From the NCBI GenBank assembly GCA_022013635.1, contig JAKLPX010000201.1, positions 1 to 8,668 on the forward strand: a stretch of DNA of 8,668 nucleotides, read 5' to 3'. Source of the stretch: Candidatus Delongbacteria bacterium. GTDB lineage: Bacteria; UBA4055. The translations under genes were made by a program, and so were the position numbers. Below the pieces are notes generated by a model. That model had not been told where the DNA came from. It saw only the letters and a program-made list of their open reading frames with translations, and made no database searches. Shown piece by piece: positions 1 through 6,030 of the stretch; position 1 is the stretch's first letter, and each line of letters begins with the position of its first letter.

Positions 1-1
1 A

Positions 2-2626
2 TTCGACGCAAATCAAGATTTTCAAATCAATGCAATAAAAGCTGTAACAAGTATTTTTGAAGGTCAGCCATGCAGTGATTCTCATCTTTCTTTTTTGATA
101 GCAGAAAAAGATAAGTTGAATATGGTTTCCGGTGTCGGGAATAAGCTTATTCTTTCAGAAAAGCAGATTTTTGAAAATCTCAAAGTGGTTCAACTTGAAA
201 ATGAAATTTCTGCTCAGGAAAAATTTGAAGGTATGAATTTTTCAATTGAGATGGAAACAGGCACCGGGAAAACTTATGTTTATTTACGCACGATTTACGA
301 ATTAAATAAGCTGTACAGTTTTAAGAAATATGTTATTGTTGTGCCGAGTATAGCTATTCGAGAAGGTGTGCTGAAAAATCTTCAGATCACGCACGATCAT
401 TTACAGAGTATCTACGATAAAACTCCGGTAAATTTTCAGGTTTATGATTCAAAGAAAGTATCTTCACTGCGTAGTTTCGCATCTAATAACAATATTGAGA
501 TACTTGTTATAAATATTGATTCGTTCGCAAAAGACGAAAATATTATAAACCGTCCGAATGATAAGCTTACCGGTCAATGTCCGGTTGAATTTATCCAGGC
601 TGTCAATCCAATTGTCATTGTGGATGAACCGCAAAATATGGAAACGGAAATAAGAAAGAAAGCGATTTCAAATTTAAATCCTTTGTGCACATTCCGTTAT
701 TCTGCTACTCATGTGAATTTATATAATCTTGTGTATAGTCTCAATCCTGTTAAAGCTTACGATCTTGGCTTGGTAAAGCAGATCGAAGTGGATTCTGTAG
801 TATCTGAAAACAACTCAAATAATGCATATCTTCAAATTGAATCTGTATCGGCAACTAAAACGAAGGTTTCTGCGAAGATTAAAATTGATACGAACTCTGA
901 TAATGGTGTAAAAAAGAAATCTGTAACAGTAAAAGTCGGAGATGATATTTATAAGCTTTCAAACGAACGGGAGGTTTATAAAGAGGGATTCATTATTGAG
1001 GAAATTGATGTATCGAACAAATGTATTTCGCTATCGAATGGATTGATCTTGTATGTAGGTGATCGGCAAGGCGGAATGACCGATGAGATAATGAAATTCC
1101 AGATCAGAAAAACAATTGAAGAGCATTTGAAAAAAGAAAAACGGCTAAATCCGAAAGGAATTAAAGTTCTGAGCCTTTTCTTTATTGATAGGGTTTCAAA
1201 TTATAGAAGTTACGATAGCGCAGGTATTTCGACTAAGGGAAAGTTTGCGGAATGGTTTGAAGAAATTTATAATGAATTTTCTACTCAACCTGCCTTCGCA
1301 TATTTAAATAAATACGAAGTGTCTAAAGCACATAACGGTTATTTTTCTGCAGATAAAAAAGGACTTTTCAAGGATACTTCCGGAGAAACTCAAGCCGACG
1401 ACGATACTTATAAATTGATTATGCAGGATAAAGAAAGATTACTTGATATAAATATTCCTCTCAGATTCATTTTCTCACATTCCGCTTTAAGGGAAGGCTG
1501 GGATAATCCGAATGTATTTCAAATTTGTACTTTGAACGAGACGAAATCGGACATGAAAAAACGACAGGAAATCGGGCGAGGTTTAAGGTTATCTGTAACG
1601 CGGGAAGGAATAAGAACTTACGACAGAAATATAAACAGGCTCACGGTTATAGCAAACGAGTCTTATGAAGATTTCGCCAAAATGTTGCAAAATGAGATTG
1701 AAGAAGACTGCGGAGTATCTTTTGAAGGTAGGATCAAAAATAAAGGCAATCGCGAAAAAGTACACTACCGAAAAGGGTTTGAAGCAGATCCAAAATTTCT
1801 TGATATATGGGAAAGGATAAAGCGAAAAACAACTTATCGCGTAAATTACAGCACTAAGGAGTTAATCGAAAAATCGTCAAATATAATAAGAGTGATGCCT
1901 AAGATCGAACCACCGTCTATCCGTTCGACTAAAGTCGAATTGACCATGTCAAAGAAAGGAATTGATACATCCTATGTTTCAGATAGGAAAAGAATTTATA
2001 ACATGAATTTCCCGATACCTGATGTTTTAGGATATATTCAACAAAGAACTGAGTTGACGAGGGGTACAATTCTGTCAATACTTAAAGAGTCCGGTAAAAT
2101 TTCAGATATAATCGTAAATCCACAGATGTTTCTTGATTCCGCGGTTACAGCTATAAGAAAAACTCTCAACAATCTTATGGTTGAAGGCATCAAGTACGAA
2201 AAGATAGGTTCTTCAGAGTATGAAATGAGATTATTTGAGGAAAACGAAGTAGAGACCTATCTCGACGATTTGACTTTTGAAGTAAAAGATAATTTAAAGA
2301 CTATTTACGAAAAATATATGCCTTTGGACTCCAGCATCGAAAGCAGATTTGCCAAAGATTGCGAATCAAGCGAACAGGTTGAATTCTATTTCAAACTGCC
2401 TTTCTGGTTCAAAATCCAAACTCCAATAGGCACATACAACCCAGATTGGGCTGTAATAATGAAAAATGAAAAGAAAATCTACTTTGTAGCTGAGACAAAA
2501 TCAACTGCTGATCTCGACAAGCTAAGGAAAGAAGAGCAACAAAAAATCTTTTGTGGTGAAAGGCATTTTGAAATATTTGACGGAATCAATTTCAGACATG
2601 TAACAAGAGTGAGTGATTTAGTTTGA
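2..2626 (+). CDS. res: Type III restriction endonuclease Res subunit (5' end cut by window edge)
   Basis: This is the helicase-nuclease subunit of a type III restriction-modification system. It would act in the cytoplasm with a Mod methyltransferase, using ATP hydrolysis to find and cut unmodified DNA. The frame is open back to base 2 and reads FDANQDFQINAI and FEGQP before the first apparent start (TTG, base 95). These are N-terminal signatures of Res proteins, so only a few codons are probably missing. Numbering the 874 visible residues: Walker A METGTGKT at 84-91, DEAD-type box VDEPQ at 207-211, SAT at 234-236, ALREGWDNPN at 495-504, and the arginine-finger motif QEIGRGLRL at 522-530. A C-terminal PD-(D/E)XK nuclease has D815, E831 and K833 (PDW, then ETK). 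All core residues are present, so the protein looks intact. Mod is not in the window and is inferred to lie upstream. The gene looks more AT-rich than the ABC-F and glucan synthase genes, consistent with horizontal gain. Confidence 0.95.
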   Translation, partial: FDANQDFQINAIKAVTSIFEGQPCSDSHLSFLIAEKDKLNMVSGVGNKLILSEKQIFENLKVVQLENEISAQEKFEGMNFSIEMETGTGKTYVYLRTIYELNKLYSFKKYVIVVPSIAIREGVLKNLQITHDHLQSIYDKTPVNFQVYDSKKVSSLRSFASNNNIEILVINIDSFAKDENIINRPNDKLTGQCPVEFIQAVNPIVIVDEPQNMETEIRKKAISNLNPLCTFRYSATHVNLYNLVYSLNPVKAYDLGLVKQIEVDSVVSENNSNNAYLQIESVSATKTKVSAKIKIDTNSDNGVKKKSVTVKVGDDIYKLSNEREVYKEGFIIEEIDVSNKCISLSNGLILYVGDRQGGMTDEIMKFQIRKTIEEHLKKEKRLNPKGIKVLSLFFIDRVSNYRSYDSAGISTKGKFAEWFEEIYNEFSTQPAFAYLNKYEVSKAHNGYFSADKKGLFKDTSGETQADDDTYKLIMQDKERLLDINIPLRFIFSHSALREGWDNPNVFQICTLNETKSDMKKRQEIGRGLRLSVTREGIRTYDRNINRLTVIANESYEDFAKMLQNEIEEDCGVSFEGRIKNKGNREKVHYRKGFEADPKFLDIWERIKRKTTYRVNYSTKELIEKSSNIIRVMPKIEPPSIRSTKVELTMSKKGIDTSYVSDRKRIYNMNFPIPDVLGYIQQRTELTRGTILSILKESGKISDIIVNPQMFLDSAVTAIRKTLNNLMVEGIKYEKIGSSEYEMRLFEENEVETYLDDLTFEVKDNLKTIYEKYMPLDSSIESRFAKDCESSEQVEFYFKLPFWFKIQTPIGTYNPDWAVIMKNEKKIYFVAETKSTADLDKLRKEEQQKIFCGERHFEIFDGINFRHVTRVSDLV

Positions 2627-2705
2627 TAGAAGAAATATTTATTAGATAAAAATAACTATACAGCCATTTATTAAAGCGAAGTTACAAAATCCCCCCAAAA
2701 ACCCT

Positions 2706-2734
2706 TTGACATTCGCGCATTATTTTCTTAAATA
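2706..2734 (+). promoter_or_regulatory. Probable sigma-70-type promoter for the metG relic
   Basis: A perfect -35 box, TTGACA (2706-2711), is followed after 17 bases by TAAATA (2729-2734). Transcription would start near 2741 and give a leader of about 45 bases to the old metG start position. The same layout recurs at 3378-3406 and 4054-4082. The copy at 4054 also shares the stretch ATTATTT-C-TTAAAT and a C-run just upstream. The -10 box is only a partial match to TATAAT, so the repetition is the stronger evidence. Confidence 0.6.
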
Positions 2735-2772
2735 TTCGATACTCAGATGATGAGTGGAAATTAAACATATTG

Positions 2773-2780
2773 AAAGGAGA
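2773..2780 (+). promoter_or_regulatory. Orphaned ribosome binding site of the metG relic
   Basis: AAAGGAGA (core AGGAG, 2775-2779) lies 6 bases before base 2786, which is where family alignment puts the metG start codon. That codon is TTC here. The binding site is therefore well placed for a start that no longer exists. It lies more than 30 bases before the next candidate start, TTG at 2813. Confidence 0.6.
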
Positions 2781-2785
2781 TCAAC

Positions 2786-3337
2786 TTCAAAAAATTTTAC
2801 ATTACTACGACTTTGCCTTATGCGAATTCGGTTCCTCACATGGGTGTTGATGAGCACGGATTGAAGGTGCTTTCTACTGCAAAGGAGCACGGGACAACGC
2901 CGGAAGTGTATCTGGATGGGCTTATTCCAAAGTGGCTTGACTTTTGTTCAAAGTTCAGGATAGATCATGATTTCTTTTACCGGACATCTTCAAAGGAGCA
3001 TCATTCGAGTGCACAGAGGATTTGGGAAATTTGTGACGGCAAGGGTGATATTTATAAAAAGCATTATGAAGGTCTTTATTGCGTGGGATGCGAGGAATTT
3101 GAACTGCATAATGCGGTGTATGTTATCAACGAAATGGTTTCTCTCGGCAATCAGCATATTCATGAGAAAGAGCCGTGGAAGCAGAAACCTGAAGATGCTG
3201 AAGTCACTTTGAATAATGTTTCTTATCTGTTGCTGGTCGCGTCAGAATTATACGAACCGGTCATACCCGACGGTGCGCAAAAAGCGATCGAAGCGATCAA
3301 AAGTAAAGAGAAAGTGATCTTGTTTCCGAGAATTTGA
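2786..3337 (+). pseudogene. metG: Methionyl-tRNA synthetase relic with apparent in-frame internal deletions
   Basis: The frame reads FKKFYITTTLPYANSVPHMG from 2786, the usual start of methionyl-tRNA synthetase. It ends in LFPRI, the usual end of its core. The whole is only about 183 residues, against more than 500 for the family. Numbering from TTG 2813, segments join abruptly at residues 11/12 (PHMG to VDEHG, losing the HIGH motif's last histidine and about 30 residues), near 100 (losing roughly 300 residues including the KMSKS loop), and near 162 (losing a short C-terminal stretch). One zinc-knuckle pair remains (C90, C93). All joins keep frame. The normal start codon is TTC; TTG to TTC would be a single change. 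TTG 2813 could start a 174-residue product but has no ribosome binding site and cuts off the first strand. It cannot be an active synthetase. The promoter and ribosome binding site upstream survive. A full-length metG is presumably elsewhere. Deletion sizes are estimates from memory of the family. Confidence 0.85.
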
Positions 3338-3377
3338 GAGGGATGTTATATAAAGAGTTATATTCAACCTTTTGTTT

Positions 3378-3406
3378 TTGACTTTTAAATAATAATAATG
3401 TAAATT
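3378..3406 (+). promoter_or_regulatory. Probable promoter of the toxin-antitoxin operon
   Basis: TTGACT (3378-3383), 17 bases, TAAATT (3401-3406). The layout equals the promoters at 2706 and 4054. With the usual 6-base gap after the -10 box, transcription would begin at 3413, which is itself the A of an ATG in the toxin frame. No ribosome binding site lies between the metG stop and the toxin, only AT-rich sequence. The prediction is therefore a leaderless mRNA. Confidence 0.55.
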
Positions 3407-3412
3407 ATGAGT

Positions 3413-3871
3413 ATGAACATACAAAAGATATATATTGATACCTCCGTAATTGGTGGTTGTTTTGACAAAGAATTCAAATTGTGGTCGAATAGCCTTATTG
3501 AAGATATAAAAAACGGTATATTTATTCCTGTATTGTCAGAAGTAGTCGGAAGCGAAATTGAGTCGGCACCAGAGAGGATTAAACTAAAATACTTTGAAAT
3601 ATTACAGCACAATTCGATTTTCTTAGAACTTACTGACGAAGCAGTAATGCTTGCAAAGGAGTATCAGAAAAGGGGAATTCTTCCTGAGAAGTTTTTTGAG
3701 GATGGATTACATATAGCATTGGCAACGATCAATAAGGTTGATTTACTTGTTAGTTGGAATTTCAAACATATAGTACGGTTCGATAAGATCAGACTTTTTA
3801 ATGCAGTCAATTTAGAAATGGGTTATAAAACGATAGAGATTTATTCTCCAATGGAGGTTACAAATGCATAA
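3413..3871 (+). CDS. PIN-domain (VapC-like) toxin, probable RNase
   Basis: A 152-residue PIN-domain protein, probably a metal-dependent endoribonuclease toxin of a type II toxin-antitoxin pair. Visible signs: an N-terminal strand with the first catalytic aspartate (IYIDTSVIGG, D9), acidic candidates E43 and E48 in the second position, D97 in EDGLHIALAT as the third, and the SWNFKHIV block (W115, N116) that marks one PIN subfamily with N in the fourth position. Length is normal for the family. ATG 3407 gives two more residues (MS), but 3413 is preferred: the promoter's predicted transcription start falls exactly there and no ribosome binding site serves either ATG. The last 8 bases overlap the next gene, which suggests translational coupling. 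Family assignment is firm; activity and target RNA are unknown. Confidence 0.85.
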   Translation: MNIQKIYIDTSVIGGCFDKEFKLWSNSLIEDIKNGIFIPVLSEVVGSEIESAPERIKLKYFEILQHNSIFLELTDEAVMLAKEYQKRGILPEKFFEDGLHIALATINKVDLLVSWNFKHIVRFDKIRLFNAVNLEMGYKTIEIYSPMEVTNA

Positions 3872-4034
3872 AAATATTGATGCTGTTAAATTAGTTAGAG
3901 AAATAAGGGATAAGAATTATTTAGAAATTAAAGGTAAAACTTCTAAAGAGATCATTGCTTATTTTAGGAATAAATCAAAGCAGTTGAAAAAAGAGTTACA
4001 GTCAATTCAAAAACTTCATGAAATATTGAATTAA
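3864..4034 (+). CDS. Small antitoxin-like partner of the PIN toxin
   Basis: A 56-residue protein beginning MHKNIDAVKLVREIRDKNYL. It is highly charged and lysine-rich, and its second half (about residues 33-53) looks helical, perhaps coiled-coil. It starts with ATG overlapping the toxin stop by 8 bases (ATGCATAA) and has a strong ribosome binding site, GGAGG at 3853-3857, 6 bases before the ATG. From memory, small proteins with a DAV-hydrophobic-VREIRD start commonly follow PIN genes of the WNFKH type, so I read it as the cognate antitoxin that masks the toxin. It has no recognisable DNA-binding domain, so autoregulation is not evident. Two sequence rows within the gene (3901-4020) contain 30 G/C in 120 bases, about 25 percent, far below the ABC-F gene. 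This suggests a foreign origin for the pair. Confidence 0.7.
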   Translation: MHKNIDAVKLVREIRDKNYLEIKGKTSKEIIAYFRNKSKQLKKELQSIQKLHEILN

Positions 4035-4053
4035 AACGGATATCAAATCCCCC

Positions 4054-4082
4054 TTGCATTTTATGAATTATTTCCTTAAATT
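4054..4082 (+). promoter_or_regulatory. Probable promoter of the ABC-F gene leader
   Basis: TTGCAT (4054-4059), 17 bases, TAAATT (4077-4082), preceded by a C-run. Aligned on the -35 box, it matches the 2706 promoter at ATTATTT-C-TTAAAT. Transcription would begin near 4089 and give a leader of about 218 bases before the ABC-F start. The -35 is weaker than in the other two copies. Confidence 0.5.
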
Positions 4083-4123
4083 CTGCTTGTACTTGAATAG
4101 TAAATTTAACCGCAGGAGTCAGC

Positions 4124-4153
4124 ATGATAAACACATATTTAACCGGTAATTAG
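4124..4153 (+). CDS. Possible nine-residue leader peptide (MINTYLTGN)
   Basis: ATG 4124 is followed by eight codons and TAG. AGGAG at 4114-4118 sits 5 bases upstream, and a promoter lies about 40 bases further up, so initiation here is plausible. Its place ahead of an ABC-F gene suggests a regulatory leader peptide. In the same frame after the TAG the sequence goes on as DPDGILESLHE and then TAA, so it might instead be the start of a dead gene. I recognise no family for either reading. Confidence 0.35.
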   Translation: MINTYLTGN

Positions 4154-4214
4154 GATCCTGACGGTATTTTAGAATCGCTTCACGAATAAGTTTTCACATT
4201 CTTTAGTTCCACAC

Positions 4215-4244
4215 GGGGAAATTGACGATCGTCAATTCGTTTCC
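4215..4244 (+). promoter_or_regulatory. 18-bp perfect palindrome within a possible 30-base hairpin
   Basis: AATTGACGATCGTCAATT at 4220-4237 equals its own reverse complement. As DNA it could bind a dimeric repressor. As RNA it gives a 7-bp stem with a GATC loop, extended by GGGGA/TTTCC across a two-base CG bulge with two G-U pairs. It lies 62 bases before the ABC-F start and far downstream of the predicted promoter. No T-run follows, so it is not a standard terminator. Confidence 0.6.
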
Positions 4245-4296
4245 TGATCAATCCGAAATCAAATACTGCAATTGTTACAGGTAATGAATAAATGAT

Positions 4297-4301
4297 GGAG
4301 G
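4297..4301 (+). promoter_or_regulatory. Ribosome binding site that sets the ABC-F start
   Basis: GGAGG lies 5 bases before ATG 4307. The two earlier in-frame ATGs (4292, 4295) abut or overlap this site and have none of their own, so 4307 is the likely start. Confidence 0.75.
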
Positions 4302-4306
4302 AAATT

Positions 4307-5908
4307 ATGCTTTATATACAGGGACGGAATATCAGTTTTAAATACGAGGAAGCCGAGAATGAGATATTGAAAAATATCAGTTTTACAGTTGATAAGGACA
4401 GTAAGATCGGGCTTATCGGGAGTAACGGCTGCGGTAAGACTACTTTGCTGAAGATCCTTCTCGGGCAGCTTCCTTTTGAGGGTGATTTGCATCGGAATAA
4501 TGCGGATAATGTTGCTTATCTGCCTCAGGAACCGGGTTTTGATGATGATCTTAAGATGATCGATTATTTTTTTAATACGAAACCTGAGCTTGGGGAATTG
4601 CGGAAAAGGTTGTCGGAGAGTGAAGAGAATAACGCAGATGCGGAAGAAACTGTTCTTTTATGGTATGATTATGAAAAATTCGACGGATTCAGATTTGAGG
4701 CTGATATTGAAAGAATAGCCGGACAGTTCGGTTTTTGCGAAGAAGACCTTGAAAGGGCTGTGTCATCGTTCAGCGGAGGGGAAAAGACCAAACTTGCGCT
4801 TGCTTCGTTATTATTGAGCGAACCTGACCTTCTGATACTGGATGAACCTACGAACCATATTGATGAGGATTCTCTCGTCTGGCTTGAGAATTATCTGAGA
4901 AATATTAAAACGCCTTACATTGTGGTCAGTCACGACCGTAAATTCCTTGATAACTGCACAAGGAAAATATGGGAGCTCGGAAGGGACGGTTTGAAGGAAT
5001 ACGGCGGGAATTATTCACTTTACAGGCAGGAACAGGAAAGGGAGCTGAATTATAAGATTGAACAGCAGAAAACCGCGAACAGAAAGATCAAACAGCTCAA
5101 GCAGGCATATTCGGACAGGAAACAGTGGGCGGAAACCCATCAGGCGAGCACAGGGACGGAAGGCAATGCTAAAACATATAATTCCATCACGAACTTTGCG
5201 AAATATGCGATGCAGAAAGCAAAGAATATTGAAACGAGAATGGAGAAACTTATTGAAAAAGCGGAGTCCGAGAAGCCGTTCATAGAGAAGAAACGCTCGT
5301 TTTCGATAGAGGGGGAAAGTAAAGGCGGTAATGTTGCCTTGAGAGTTGAGGATTTGTCTTTCGGATTTTCCGGAAAATTTCTTTTTGACGGTCTTTCCTT
5401 TGAACTGAACCGTAACGACAGGCTGGCGGTCTGCGGACAGAACGGTAGCGGGAAAAGTACGCTCTTAAAATTACTGACAGGGAATTTAACTGCAGAGAAC
5501 GGAACGGTAAGATGGTCACCGTCGGTGAAGATCGGTTATTACGCTCAGGAATTTGAAAATCTGGATTTTTCAAAAACAATTCTCGAAGAAGTTACGCAGG
5601 GAAATAATCTTATGCAGAGCAAGGCAAGAACGCTTCTAGGATGCCTGAAGATCGAAAAAGATATGGTTTTCAGACCTATTTCCGGTCTGAGCATCGGTGA
5701 AAGAAGCAAGACGGCTCTGGCAAAGATACTGATGACTGAACCAACGGTACTCATACTTGACGAACCGACGAATCATCTTGAAATCGAGTCAAGAGAAGCG
5801 CTCGAAAATGCTATCATGAACTATCAGGGAACGCTGATTGTTGTTTCGCATGACCGCTATTTCAGAGAAAAAGTCACGGATAAAATGATAGAATTAATTT
5901 TGTTTTAA
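4307..5908 (+). CDS. ABC-F family ATPase (ribosome-associated; possible antibiotic protection)
   Basis: A 533-residue soluble protein with two ATP-binding cassettes and no membrane segments, the layout of ABC-F factors, which bind the ribosomal E site. First cassette: Walker A GSNGCGKTT (38-46), signature SGGEK (156-160), Walker B LLILDEP with E180, H-loop H209. Linker about 230-340: a charged helical segment rich in K, R, E and Q, with the tip around WAETHQAST to YNSITNFAKYA. Second cassette: Walker A GQNGSGKST (377-385), altered signature LSIGE (461-465) in place of LSGGE, Walker B VLILDEP with E486, H-loop H515. It ends soon after the last H-loop, with no C-terminal arm. The family includes drug-protection proteins (Vga, Lsa, Msr types) and housekeeping translation factors. 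The linker and the long leader favour a protection role, but this is not proven. The start is set by GGAGG at 4297-4301. No terminator is visible downstream. Confidence 0.92.
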   Translation: MLYIQGRNISFKYEEAENEILKNISFTVDKDSKIGLIGSNGCGKTTLLKILLGQLPFEGDLHRNNADNVAYLPQEPGFDDDLKMIDYFFNTKPELGELRKRLSESEENNADAEETVLLWYDYEKFDGFRFEADIERIAGQFGFCEEDLERAVSSFSGGEKTKLALASLLLSEPDLLILDEPTNHIDEDSLVWLENYLRNIKTPYIVVSHDRKFLDNCTRKIWELGRDGLKEYGGNYSLYRQEQERELNYKIEQQKTANRKIKQLKQAYSDRKQWAETHQASTGTEGNAKTYNSITNFAKYAMQKAKNIETRMEKLIEKAESEKPFIEKKRSFSIEGESKGGNVALRVEDLSFGFSGKFLFDGLSFELNRNDRLAVCGQNGSGKSTLLKLLTGNLTAENGTVRWSPSVKIGYYAQEFENLDFSKTILEEVTQGNNLMQSKARTLLGCLKIEKDMVFRPISGLSIGERSKTALAKILMTEPTVLILDEPTNHLEIESREALENAIMNYQGTLIVVSHDRYFREKVTDKMIELILF

Positions 5909-6030
5909 TATGAAAAAAGAGTTATATTGACTCAAAAGGGTAAATTTCGTGTTTTATGCTCTTATGAAATATGTAGAAGTTAGTTATCATATTCAGAATT
6001 TCTATAAATAAAGGATAGTGTTTGGATTTA
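5909..6030. other. Intergenic gap before the glucan synthase gene
   Basis: I see no RNA gene, terminator or convincing promoter here. TTGACT at 5927-5932 has no -10 box at 17 bases, unlike the three promoters to the left. TATAAA at 6003-6008 lacks a good -35. AAGGA at 6011-6015 is the only ribosome binding candidate near ATG 6031, and its 15-base spacing is long. Confidence 0.5.

Larger units (their letters stand above)
4083..4306 (+). promoter_or_regulatory. Long 5' leader of the ABC-F gene, possible attenuator
   Basis: The stretch between the predicted promoter and the ABC-F start has no gene of normal size. In order it holds a nine-codon open frame with its own ribosome binding site (4114-4153), the palindrome/hairpin at 4215-4244, and the ABC-F ribosome binding site at 4297-4301. 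Leaders that carry a short peptide and an RNA hairpin control several known antibiotic-resistance ABC-F genes, where drug-stalled ribosomes switch the gene on. No hairpin followed by a T-run is visible, so ordinary intrinsic termination is not supported. The region could instead be decayed coding sequence. Confidence 0.4.

Noticed and set aside
95..97. TTG at 95 as the start of the Res gene
   Set aside because: The frame is open to base 2 and the 31 residues before it match the usual Res N terminus (FDANQDFQINAI, FEGQP), so the true start is outside the window.
2743..2757. ACTCA-GATGA-TGAGT inverted repeat in the metG relic leader, considered as an operator or T-box stem
   Set aside because: The arms are only 5 bp, and no T-box sequence or terminator accompanies it.
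3352..5928. Repeat AAAGAGTTATATT at 3352-3364 and 5916-5928, each shortly after a stop codon
   Set aside because: A 13-base AT-rich match is expected about once by chance in a window of this size, and the flanks do not match.
5927..5960. TTGACT with TATGCT as a promoter for the glucan synthase
   Set aside because: The spacing is 22 bases, too long, and it does not fit the 17-base design of the other three sites.
5964..6011. Fifteen-residue open frame (MKYVEVSYHIQNFYK) before the glucan synthase
   Set aside because: It has no ribosome binding site and no promoter at sensible spacing, and short frames are common in AT-rich gaps.
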